Assembly (NCBI GenBank): GCA_903834135.1
Contig: CAILHZ010000010.1
Coordinates: forward strand, 1-64,000
From: an uncultured Opitutia bacterium
GTDB taxonomy: Bacteria; Verrucomicrobiota; Verrucomicrobiia; Opitutales; Opitutaceae
Reading direction: 5' to 3'
Length of the DNA stretch: 64,000 bases
Positions within the stretch are counted from its first letter, which is position 1. Each line of letters opens with the position of its first letter. The notes below the pieces were generated by a model, which was not told the DNA's origin, searched no databases, and saw nothing but the letters and a program-made list of their open reading frames with translations. The translations under genes were made by a program, and so were the position numbers. This document shows, piece by piece, positions 36,477 through 45,173 of this stretch.

Positions 36477-37589
36477 ATGAAGAAAAAAATAGCACTAACC
36501 CTTTTAGGAATCGTAGTTTTATTCGCCGTTATTGGTGGCATTAAAGCGCTGCAAATTAAGGCAATGATAGACCAGGGTAAAACGATGGTCCCTCCGCCTG
36601 AAACGGTAACAACTGCTGTTGCAGAAGAATCACTATGGGCTCCTGTCTTATCCACCGTAGGAAATGTGACTGCAGTGCAGGGTGTTAATGTTTCAGCGCA
36701 GCTTGATGGCAATGTAGTGGCCATTGCATTTACCGCAGGAAGTACTGTGGCTAAGGGTGATTTACTTGTTCAAATGGATATCTCCACTGAATCGGCTCAA
36801 CTGCGTGCTGCAGAAGCTACCAAAGAATTAACTCGTCTGTCTTTAGAGCGCTCGCGTGAACTCTTAAATAACCGCACGGTGTCGCAAGCTCAGTTCGATG
36901 CAGATAACGCTGCGTTTGAGCAAGCTGAAGCTCAAGTGGACACAATCAAGGCTACGATTCAAAAGAAAACAATTAGAGCACCTTTTGCAGGCCGCTTAGG
37001 AGTAAGACTTGTAAATGTTGGACAAACTTTAAGAGCAGGGGACCAAATTGTATCCCTTCAAGCACTTAATCCAATTTACGTTGATTTTTATTTACCACAA
37101 CAAGATGTCGCTCGTATCGCTACTGGCTTAACAGTGAATATTTCTGGGGACGCAGTAAGTGGAGATTTACTGGAAGGAAAAATCACAGCAATCAATCCCG
37201 ATGTGGATAGTGAAACGCGTAATGTAAGAGTGCAGGCTACATTCAACAATGCAGATGAAGGTCTTAGACCAGGAATGTTTGTTAATGCAAAAGTAATGCT
37301 TACTGCAAAGAAAACACTTATCTCAATTCCAATCTCATCTGTACTTTATGCTCCGTACGGTAATTCAGTTTATATCGTTGAGACTACTCCACAGGGCAAA
37401 ACAGTACGTCAGCAACTGGTGCGCCTAGGTGTAACACGCGGTGATTACATTGAAGTTATCTCAGGGGTAAACAAAGGAGATGAAGTCGTATCAACTGGAG
37501 CATTTAAGCTGCGTCCTGGTGCTACAGTTATTGTTAACACTGCTCTTGCTCCAAAGTTTGAATTGGCTCCAAAGCCAACAGACTCCTAA
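36477..37589 (+). CDS. RND efflux periplasmic adaptor (HlyD/AcrA-like)
   Basis: Membrane fusion protein of the second pump. One N-terminal membrane segment (IALTLLGIVVLFAVIGGI), the first lipoyl half VNVSAQLDGNVVAIAFTAGSTVAKGDLLVQMD, a short helical hairpin, the second half KKTIRAPFAGRLGVRLVNVGQTLRAGD, then DVDSETRNVRVQATF and a membrane-proximal domain. Length 370. It follows marR and precedes the pump by 39 bp, and differs clearly from the adaptor at 14273, so it belongs to a different adaptor subgroup (MexH/MexE-like in appearance). Confidence 0.92.
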   Translation: MKKKIALTLLGIVVLFAVIGGIKALQIKAMIDQGKTMVPPPETVTTAVAEESLWAPVLSTVGNVTAVQGVNVSAQLDGNVVAIAFTAGSTVAKGDLLVQMDISTESAQLRAAEATKELTRLSLERSRELLNNRTVSQAQFDADNAAFEQAEAQVDTIKATIQKKTIRAPFAGRLGVRLVNVGQTLRAGDQIVSLQALNPIYVDFYLPQQDVARIATGLTVNISGDAVSGDLLEGKITAINPDVDSETRNVRVQATFNNADEGLRPGMFVNAKVMLTAKKTLISIPISSVLYAPYGNSVYIVETTPQGKTVRQQLVRLGVTRGDYIEVISGVNKGDEVVSTGAFKLRPGATVIVNTALAPKFELAPKPTDS

Positions 37590-37628
37590 GCGCTTCTATT
37601 ATTTTATTTGAGTCACTTTTGACCGACC

Positions 37629-40600
37629 ATGAAATTTACTGATCTATTTATCCGCCGTCCCGTGCTCTCGCTTGTCGTGAGTATGGTGATTATCATTGCG
37701 GGTGTCCAAGCCTTCAATTCCTTAAACGTAAGACAATACCCGAGAAGTGAAAATTCTTCGATTGTTGTAACAACTGTATATATCGGAGCAAGTCCTGAAC
37801 TTGTTCGTGGATTCGTTACTACACCTCTTGAACGTGCTATAGCTGCTGCTGATGGTATTGATTATATTCAGTCCCAAAGCTCACAAGGTGTATCTATTAT
37901 CACAGTTCGTTTAAAATTAAACTATGACGGTACTAAGGCCTTGGCAGAAATCGGTTCAAAAGTAGATAGCGTTCGAAATCTGCTGCCACCTGAAGCTCAG
38001 ATACCCACACTGCAAATTCAGTCCGCTGATAGTCAATTTGCATCGGCATATCTTAGTTTTACATCCGACGTACTTAAGCAAAATGAAATCACTGAGTATT
38101 TAGTAAGAGCAGTGCAGCCTCGCTTATCTGCCTTAGAGGGTGTTCAGCGTGCAGATATTCTTGGAGCCCGTATTTTCGCAATGCGGGTATGGCTTAAGGC
38201 AGATCGTTTAGCTGCCTATAATATTAGTCCTTCCCAAGTTAATCATGCCTTAGCCAATAATAATCATTTAACAGCACTAGGCCGTACCAAGGGATCTTTA
38301 ATTCAAGTAAACCTAATTGCGGATACTGATCTTAAGTCCGTTGAAGAATTTAAAGACTTAGTCATCTATCAGGCTAAAGGCTCCATCGTAAGACTTAAGG
38401 ATGTTGCCGATGTAGAGCTAGGTGCAGAAGACTATGACACCGTTGTTCATTTCTCGGGCAAAACAGCAGTATTTATGGGCATGTTCCCACTGCCTAATGC
38501 AAATTCACTGGATGTAATTAAAAAGGTAAGAACAGAGATGGAAGCAATCCAAGCTGATTTGCCATCAGGCATGCATGCTAAAATTGCTTATGATGCTACA
38601 GCTTACATCAACACAGCGATTCATGAAGTCGTGCACACGTTACTTGATACACTTTTAATTGTTATCGTTGTTATCTTTTTATTCTTAGGTTCGGTAAGAT
38701 CAGTTATCGTACCAGTTGTTGTAATACCAATTTCCTTAATTGGTGGACTCTTCCTGATGCAAGTATTTGGGTTCACAATTAATTTACTTACCCTACTTGC
38801 TATTGTACTTTCTGTAGGACTTGTGGTTGATGACGCTATTGTCGTAGTTGAGAACGTGGAGCGTCACTTACGAGACGGCTTATCTCCACTTAATGCTGCT
38901 ATTACGGGTGCTCGTGAATTAGTTGGGCCAATTATTGCCATGACAATTACCCTAGCTGCTGTGTATGCTCCTATAGGTCTTCAAGGTGGCATTACTGGAT
39001 CATTATTTAGGGAATTCGCATTTACCCTAGCTGGATCGGTAGCAATTTCTGGGGTAGTTGCTCTTACCTTATCGCCAATGATGGCTGCTCATTTACTTAA
39101 ATCAGATGATGAAAGTCATGGGTTCGCGGCTGTGATTGCACGCACGTTTGAGCGGGTAAAGAATTTCTACGCTAAATTGCTTGATGCAACACTGCGCAAT
39201 AGAGCTTATGTATATACAGCATGGTTAGTAATTACTTTCTTAGGAGTAATCATGATTGCTGGTCCCTTCACACCTAAGGAATTAGCTCCTACGGAAGACC
39301 AAGGCGTAATCTTTGGTATCCCTATTGCTCCAGCAAATGCATCCATTGATCAAGTGCTTCCCTTTGAAAACGAGATTAACACTCAATTTTTCACAGAACC
39401 AGAAACACAGTTTAGCTTTCAGATCATTCAGCCATCTGGCGGTATAGCAGGAGCTGTCATGAAGCCCTGGGATCAGCGTAAGCGAACGGCGTTCCAAATT
39501 AATGCAAGTCTACAAGGGAAGTTACAAAATATCCCTGGAGTACAGCTGCGTGCGGGTATGCCACCAGCGATTCCTGGTGGAGACTTCTTCCCGTTTGAAG
39601 TCGTGATCTCATCAACACATGACTATGATGAACTGCTCCCACTTGCACAAACGATTGCAGATGACGCAGGTAAGAGTGGAATGTTTTATTTTCCTCCTCT
39701 TGTTGATATTAAAATAGATCAACCTCAAGCAGAGGCAATTATTGACCGCAATAAAGTCGCTACCTTGGGGCTTAATTTAACTGAAGTGGGTATTGATTTA
39801 TCAGCTGCCATGGGCGGCAACTATGTGAACTTCTTTGATATTGGAGGACGTAGCTATAGGGTTATCCCGCAAGTTAAACGCGTAGATCGTCTTAATGCAG
39901 ATCAATTAGAAAATATTTTCGTAACTGGTCCTAATCAAAAGTTAATACCACTAAGTACTGTTGCACGCATTGAAAATAAAGTAGTCGCTCGGTCTCTTAA
40001 CCGTTTTCAACAGCTAAACGCTGTTACTATTACTGGTATTCCAGGGCGATCTCTTGATCAGGCATTAAAGTTTATCGAAGATGAGGCTGCTCGGATTCTT
40101 CCTAAGGGCTATACGATAGATTATATGGGAGAGTCCCGTCAGTTGCGCAGGGGTGGTGGTGACCAAGAATTTTACACGATGATGGGACTAGCCATCACGC
40201 TTATCTTCCTTGTTCTAGCAGCACAGTTTAATTCATTCCGTGATCCATTCGTGATTATCTTTGGATCCGTTCCATTAGCTATATTTGGAGCTGCAGTCTT
40301 CATGTTTGAAAAAATGCCTAATCCAATGATGCCATTTTTTACAGACGGCTGGACAACCACACTAAATATTTATTCTAAGGTTGGACTTGTGACCTTGATT
40401 GGTCTTATCGCTAAAAACGGTATCTTAATTGTTGAATTCGCTAACCAGCTACAACTTGAAGGAAAATCAAAGTTAGAGGCTATTCGTGAAGCATCACTTA
40501 CACGTCTTCGTCCCGTCTTAATGACTTCGGTTGCAACGGTTGCAGGTCACTTTCCTCTCACCTTAGTTACAGGCGCAGGTGCTGCAGCTCGTAATTCAAT

Positions 40601-40742
40601 TGGGTTAACCTTAGTTGGTGGTATGTCAATTGGTACAGTCTTCACGTTATTTGTGATTCCATCTGTTTACATGTTAATCGCTAAAGATCACAAAAAAACA
40701 GCACAGGTAACATCTGCAGAACTTAATTCAGCCAAAGCTTGA
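37629..40742 (+). CDS. RND efflux transporter, HAE-1 family
   Basis: Proton-driven exporter of 1037 residues, third RND pump in the window. It begins MKFTDLFIRRPVLSLVVSMV, with GASPELVRGFVTTPLERAI in the first loop. Segment 4 carries SVGLVVDDAIVVVENVERH with the proton-relay aspartates; segment 10 carries GLIAKNGILIVEFANQ with the lysine. Only one pump gene is present, so it should form a homotrimer, unlike the MdtBC-like pair. The next gene is a TolC-type channel. The regulator next door suggests inducible expression. Confidence 0.94.
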   Translation: MKFTDLFIRRPVLSLVVSMVIIIAGVQAFNSLNVRQYPRSENSSIVVTTVYIGASPELVRGFVTTPLERAIAAADGIDYIQSQSSQGVSIITVRLKLNYDGTKALAEIGSKVDSVRNLLPPEAQIPTLQIQSADSQFASAYLSFTSDVLKQNEITEYLVRAVQPRLSALEGVQRADILGARIFAMRVWLKADRLAAYNISPSQVNHALANNNHLTALGRTKGSLIQVNLIADTDLKSVEEFKDLVIYQAKGSIVRLKDVADVELGAEDYDTVVHFSGKTAVFMGMFPLPNANSLDVIKKVRTEMEAIQADLPSGMHAKIAYDATAYINTAIHEVVHTLLDTLLIVIVVIFLFLGSVRSVIVPVVVIPISLIGGLFLMQVFGFTINLLTLLAIVLSVGLVVDDAIVVVENVERHLRDGLSPLNAAITGARELVGPIIAMTITLAAVYAPIGLQGGITGSLFREFAFTLAGSVAISGVVALTLSPMMAAHLLKSDDESHGFAAVIARTFERVKNFYAKLLDATLRNRAYVYTAWLVITFLGVIMIAGPFTPKELAPTEDQGVIFGIPIAPANASIDQVLPFENEINTQFFTEPETQFSFQIIQPSGGIAGAVMKPWDQRKRTAFQINASLQGKLQNIPGVQLRAGMPPAIPGGDFFPFEVVISSTHDYDELLPLAQTIADDAGKSGMFYFPPLVDIKIDQPQAEAIIDRNKVATLGLNLTEVGIDLSAAMGGNYVNFFDIGGRSYRVIPQVKRVDRLNADQLENIFVTGPNQKLIPLSTVARIENKVVARSLNRFQQLNAVTITGIPGRSLDQALKFIEDEAARILPKGYTIDYMGESRQLRRGGGDQEFYTMMGLAITLIFLVLAAQFNSFRDPFVIIFGSVPLAIFGAAVFMFEKMPNPMMPFFTDGWTTTLNIYSKVGLVTLIGLIAKNGILIVEFANQLQLEGKSKLEAIREASLTRLRPVLMTSVATVAGHFPLTLVTGAGAAARNSIGLTLVGGMSIGTVFTLFVIPSVYMLIAKDHKKTAQVTSAELNSAKA

Positions 40743-40747
40743 TCCTT

Positions 40748-42085
40748 ATGAATCTTATTTCTTATTCACGCTCTCTTTGTTTTATCTTTGCGGTAAGTCT
40801 TGCAAGTCAAGTGACTGCACAGGTGCAGCCCTCTGAATTGCCGAGTACTTTGGATGTAAACGGTGCGATCCGCTACGCCCTAGATCATAATTATTCGATC
40901 TTACAGGCTCGCGAACAAATTAAGCTACAAGACGGTGTCTTAGTCCAAGTAAGTTCACGCTCTATCCCTAATATAGGGGTTAATGGTGGCTATTCTAAAA
41001 ATAGCAGTGCTGTTTCAACCAGCTATCCAGCAGAGACTAGTTTATACTCAATCCAGTTACAGGCTTCGCAAGTGCTTTATTCCGGTGGTGGAGTACAGGC
41101 ATCTATTAAGGCTGCAAAATTTCTTAGAGATGCAGCAGCTTATGATTTAGAGGCAGTCATTAACCAGTCGCTACTTCAGGTGCGTACAGGATTTTATAGT
41201 GTTCTTCTCGCACGTGAAAAAATAAAAGTCCAAGAAGAGAATATTGCTTTATATACGCGCCAACTCGAAGACGCTCAAAATCAGCTCCGTAGTGGCAAGG
41301 CATCTAATTTTGAGGCGCTTCGTGCAGAAGTGGCTTTGGCAAATCAGCAGCCTGGATTAATTTCTGCACGTAATGATTACCGTGTGGCTATTGAACAATT
41401 ACGCCAGGTTATGGGTGTACCTTCTAGCCCTCGTGGAACAACCAGTGCATTCCCTGATATTTCTGGGTCGCTTGAGTATACACCTGAAAGCTATGTGTTA
41501 GAATCAGCAGTAGCTACAGCACATGACCGTCGTCCTGAACTACTGAGTTTACAGGCGCGCAGTCAATCTGGAGAACAAGCGGTTGTGCAGGCTAAGGCTG
41601 CATACTATCCAAGTGTATCTGCAGTTGGAACCTATGAATGGGTAGGTCTAGGCCTAGCTCATGGCAGTAATGTTAATAACAATGGGTGGGTTGTTGGCCT
41701 GCAGTCCTCTTGGGCTATTTTTGATGGACGTGCTACTGAAGGAAAAGTCAGACAAGCACGTTCTCAGGAGACTCAATCGCGTTTAGGACTTCAGTCTGAG
41801 CAGCTCGCTATAGATGTTGAAGTGCGTCAGGCATTAAGTGCACTAGAAGAAGCAAATGAATTAGTCGGTGCTTCCAAAAAGACAGTTCAATTAGCGCTCG
41901 AGTCGCTTCGTCTTGCCCAAGCACGTTACCACTCTGGTAGTGCAACTCAGTTAGATGTACTTACTAGCCAAGTAGACCTCACTGTTGCTCGTACAAATGA
42001 ACTAAAATCAAATTACGCGTATAGTGTTGCTCTTGCTACAATTCATAAAGCTATAGGTGCGGTAGATATAACCGTAAAAAATTAA
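40748..42085 (+). CDS. TolC family outer membrane efflux channel
   Basis: Outer-membrane channel of the MarR-regulated pump. ATG 40748 gives a clean signal peptide (CFIFAVSLASQVTAQ, cleavage after about residue 22); a TTG at 40739 overlapping the pump gene is possible but would only add three residues. Two OEP repeats are seen, including LDVNGAIRYALDHNYSILQAREQIK and LRSGKASNFEALRAEVALANQQP, then LRLAQARYHSGSATQLDVLTSQ in the second half. Length 445 residues. Unlike the NodT protein at 21668 it has no lipobox, so it is a TolC-type rather than an OprM-type channel. Confidence 0.9.
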   Translation: MNLISYSRSLCFIFAVSLASQVTAQVQPSELPSTLDVNGAIRYALDHNYSILQAREQIKLQDGVLVQVSSRSIPNIGVNGGYSKNSSAVSTSYPAETSLYSIQLQASQVLYSGGGVQASIKAAKFLRDAAAYDLEAVINQSLLQVRTGFYSVLLAREKIKVQEENIALYTRQLEDAQNQLRSGKASNFEALRAEVALANQQPGLISARNDYRVAIEQLRQVMGVPSSPRGTTSAFPDISGSLEYTPESYVLESAVATAHDRRPELLSLQARSQSGEQAVVQAKAAYYPSVSAVGTYEWVGLGLAHGSNVNNNGWVVGLQSSWAIFDGRATEGKVRQARSQETQSRLGLQSEQLAIDVEVRQALSALEEANELVGASKKTVQLALESLRLAQARYHSGSATQLDVLTSQVDLTVARTNELKSNYAYSVALATIHKAIGAVDITVKN

Positions 42086-42131
42086 GTAAGTGCAGAAAGT
42101 CTAAAGCTTTCAGCAGGATACGCATCACATA

Positions 42132-45122
42132 ATGAAAGGCCGTACTCTATGTGCTATTTTAGTCGGGCTTTTCTTGTGCGGGCTAGCACTAGCTCTTTCT
42201 TCACCTTTTCAGACCTGGTACTTAAATAAAGTCCTTGGTCGTTCTGGGGATTTACAAGGCAGTGTCTCTTTTGTCTGCGCACGGTTTGGTCATATCCAAG
42301 TACGTGGCTTAGTGCTTCAGCGCTCCCGTGCAACCCTGACCTTGCCCGACGTTACGTGTGAGATGCCTGTACTAAGAGCACTCATTAAGGATCAATTTAA
42401 TGTAGGACGTATTGAAGCCAAAAGTTGGACACTTGATTTAAGTCAGTGGACACAAAAAGACTTTGGTGATGCTAAAAAAGATTCTGTAGATTTAGCCAAG
42501 GCAGCACTCGCTCTTGGATTTAAAGGCGTTTTTTCGGAACTTTCACTTCCTTTAGGTATTTCTATTGAGGATCTTCAGACACAAGGAGATGTGCTTTTGC
42601 CGCCAGCTCATAATTCCAGTGATGCTATTCGTGTCCATGTGAGTTTAGTTGGGGGAAAAATGCAGGTGGGTAAAGATGCGCATTTTGATTTTACGTTGGT
42701 TTCTGATTCTACAGGAACAAGCCATGTTCCTTTGGATACTATGCTTATCAAAGGCTCTTTAGATGCACGCATGAGTACAGCGCATTCGTTTTCTAACTTA
42801 GGCCTTCTTTTGGATGCTGCAGCTCGTGGACCTAAGATACCTTTAGGTGTAACACTTGTAGCTAAACTTAATGCCAGTGAACTTGCAGGAGGAGAGCGCT
42901 ATAGTTTTTCCTTAAAGCAGGCCTCTAATGAACTTGTTAATTTAAGTGCTGATTTTGATCGTAAATCATCACGAGTCAGTGGTCTTTGGAATGTCAATGG
43001 TAGCAATAGCGACTTAGAGCCATTTATTCTAGGACGTGTGTTGCCCGTTTTTAATCTCTCAGGCAGCGGATCTTTTAATACGGATTCTGGACTTATGCGT
43101 ACTCGAGTCAGTGGTACACTCGGTGGCAAGGTCGATCATTTGGGGCTTATACGCTCTGAGTTAAATGAGTACGGTGAATTAAAAATACAAACTCAGTTTG
43201 ATCTTACACGTGCTGATTATTCACTGCGCATTGATAGGCTCAATGTGCATGTAGCTAAGACAAGTCCACTTCTAGAGTTAAACAGTCTACAAGCGTTCGC
43301 CTTTAATATTCAAACGGGTGAACTCCAGGTAGCGGACGCAGCTAAGCCTTTATTAGGAATTACTTCTAGTTCATTACCGCTTATATGGCTTAAGCCGTGG
43401 CTTGGGTCTTACACGGTTAATTCAGGTGACTTACAAGGATCATGTCAGTTAGTCGCAGACTCGGGAGGGCTCGCCTTAAATTCGGAAGGTCTGATCAAAG
43501 GAGTTAACGTGTCACTTAGTCATCACAATAAAGTATTATTTAAGGCTTTGGACATGCAAAGTCCGCTGCATGCTTTGTATACTCCCCATGGCTGGCAATT
43601 AGATCTCCCAGAGGGAAGTTTAATTCATGCAGCTACACCGGTTTTATTTGCGGTTAAATGGGGCCGTCTTGCTGGACTTGATCAACCGCTTAAGGTTTCA
43701 GGTCATATAGATGCAGATACTCAAGCTTGGCTTATTTTTTCTCATGCTCACGGAATCATCCCTTATATACCTCAGGAAGATGAACCTAAAGGGCATGTCT
43801 TAGCAGATATTACAGCAAGTCTTGGCGAGGAAAAAACAAGTATCATTAAATTTAAAGCGGATCATCTTCGCATTGCCAATAGTGGTGCAACACTGCCGGA
43901 TCTTTTCTGCCAACTTACTCTTAACGAAAATAAAGAGGGCCATATATCATTCACCGCTCCAATTGAGTTTGGTCAATCACTCGACCATATGGAACTGATG
44001 GTTACTGGCGATGCAGTGTACATAGATGATCTTTTTCACCTTAAAGCTCAGGTTGCTTCTGATAGAGTAGATGCCTCAGTCTTCGCGGTGGTTAAGGAGC
44101 TGGTGTTCAAAAAACAGGATGAAAGTGGTCCAGCTTTAATTCCGATTGTTACTCCACCCAAACAAGCTTTCTGGTCAGGGGTAGATGCCCAGATTGCATT
44201 TAATTTAAAAGAAGTAATCATTACAGGGAGTGCACCTGGGCATTTATCCGGAGAACTCGTCTGCGATCCTTTAGCTCTACACTTAAATAATGTGCGTATT
44301 GGTTATGCTCAGTCAGGGGATATCCAGCTTGATGCGAGTGTTCATTTTGATGCAAAGAATTTAAGACCGTATGATTTTTCAGCTGAGCTTAAGACTAAAG
44401 ACTGGAATCCTGGTCTAATACTAAAGGCCTTTAATCCTACGCAGCCGCCGAGTGTAGAAGGTAAATTCGATATTGAGGCACATCTACTTGGCCGTGGAGC
44501 CTCACTCGATGAATTAACTCAGAGACTGCATGGAGACTGTACACTGACTAGTAAGAGTGGATCGTTTGGAATGCTCACGTCTCATTTTATACCTAAATTA
44601 GGAAAATTAGGTAAGTTAGATCAGACACTATCCTTAGTAAATAGTATGTCCGATGCACTCATTGGTAGAAGACTTCCCGGTGATTTGATGAATTCAGTCT
44701 CTGCATTAACAACCTTTGCTAAAGTCATATCACCGATCCGCTACGATCAGTTAAGTGTCACAATCTCTAGGGATGATACCCTTGATACGGAATTAAAAGA
44801 TTTTACACTTATTGCTCCGGAGATACGTCTTGGTGGTATTGGCCGTATTACTGAAGTCGAAGGCATCTCATTACTTAATCAGCCTATGGCAATGGACTTT
44901 AGATTAAGAGCCAGAGGTCATTTAGCTGAGGCTTTGAAAGTTGCCGGTATCTTAAACGCTAAGAAACCAGATGATTTGGGATATTTGCCCTGTACTTTAC
45001 CTATACAGATTGGGGGTAGTATAGCGCATCCTGATACTACCCAGTTTGAGGCAAGTTTACAAAAAATTGCGATAGACCGTAGCGGGGCGGGGGAGCTCTT
45101 AAATCGTATCATTGGAAACTAA
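42132..45122 (+). CDS. AsmA-like / YdbH-type intermembrane protein
   Basis: A 996-residue protein with one N-terminal membrane anchor (ILVGLFLCGLALALSS), the rest periplasmic and rich in beta strands. The start (GSVSFVCARFGHIQVRGLVL) and the late region LAEALKVAGILNAKKPDDLGYLPCTLPIQIGGSIAHPDTTQF resemble the AsmA/TamB superfamily, whose long beta-groove proteins move phospholipids between the membranes. A precise subfamily cannot be named. It follows the pump operon by 46 bp and precedes a PlsC-type fusion by about 50 bp, so an envelope lipid role is plausible. No frameshift is visible. Confidence 0.72.
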   Translation: MKGRTLCAILVGLFLCGLALALSSPFQTWYLNKVLGRSGDLQGSVSFVCARFGHIQVRGLVLQRSRATLTLPDVTCEMPVLRALIKDQFNVGRIEAKSWTLDLSQWTQKDFGDAKKDSVDLAKAALALGFKGVFSELSLPLGISIEDLQTQGDVLLPPAHNSSDAIRVHVSLVGGKMQVGKDAHFDFTLVSDSTGTSHVPLDTMLIKGSLDARMSTAHSFSNLGLLLDAAARGPKIPLGVTLVAKLNASELAGGERYSFSLKQASNELVNLSADFDRKSSRVSGLWNVNGSNSDLEPFILGRVLPVFNLSGSGSFNTDSGLMRTRVSGTLGGKVDHLGLIRSELNEYGELKIQTQFDLTRADYSLRIDRLNVHVAKTSPLLELNSLQAFAFNIQTGELQVADAAKPLLGITSSSLPLIWLKPWLGSYTVNSGDLQGSCQLVADSGGLALNSEGLIKGVNVSLSHHNKVLFKALDMQSPLHALYTPHGWQLDLPEGSLIHAATPVLFAVKWGRLAGLDQPLKVSGHIDADTQAWLIFSHAHGIIPYIPQEDEPKGHVLADITASLGEEKTSIIKFKADHLRIANSGATLPDLFCQLTLNENKEGHISFTAPIEFGQSLDHMELMVTGDAVYIDDLFHLKAQVASDRVDASVFAVVKELVFKKQDESGPALIPIVTPPKQAFWSGVDAQIAFNLKEVIITGSAPGHLSGELVCDPLALHLNNVRIGYAQSGDIQLDASVHFDAKNLRPYDFSAELKTKDWNPGLILKAFNPTQPPSVEGKFDIEAHLLGRGASLDELTQRLHGDCTLTSKSGSFGMLTSHFIPKLGKLGKLDQTLSLVNSMSDALIGRRLPGDLMNSVSALTTFAKVISPIRYDQLSVTISRDDTLDTELKDFTLIAPEIRLGGIGRITEVEGISLLNQPMAMDFRLRARGHLAEALKVAGILNAKKPDDLGYLPCTLPIQIGGSIAHPDTTQFEASLQKIAIDRSGAGELLNRIIGN

Positions 45123-45173
45123 TCTGTTTTCTTCAGCTCTTGCCTCAGGCATCTAGGATACTAACGTAGTTGT

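Noticed and set aside
40739-40747. TTG start of the TolC gene overlapping the pump stop
   Set aside because: ATG 40748 gives the cleaner signal peptide; the alternative adds three residues only and cannot be excluded.
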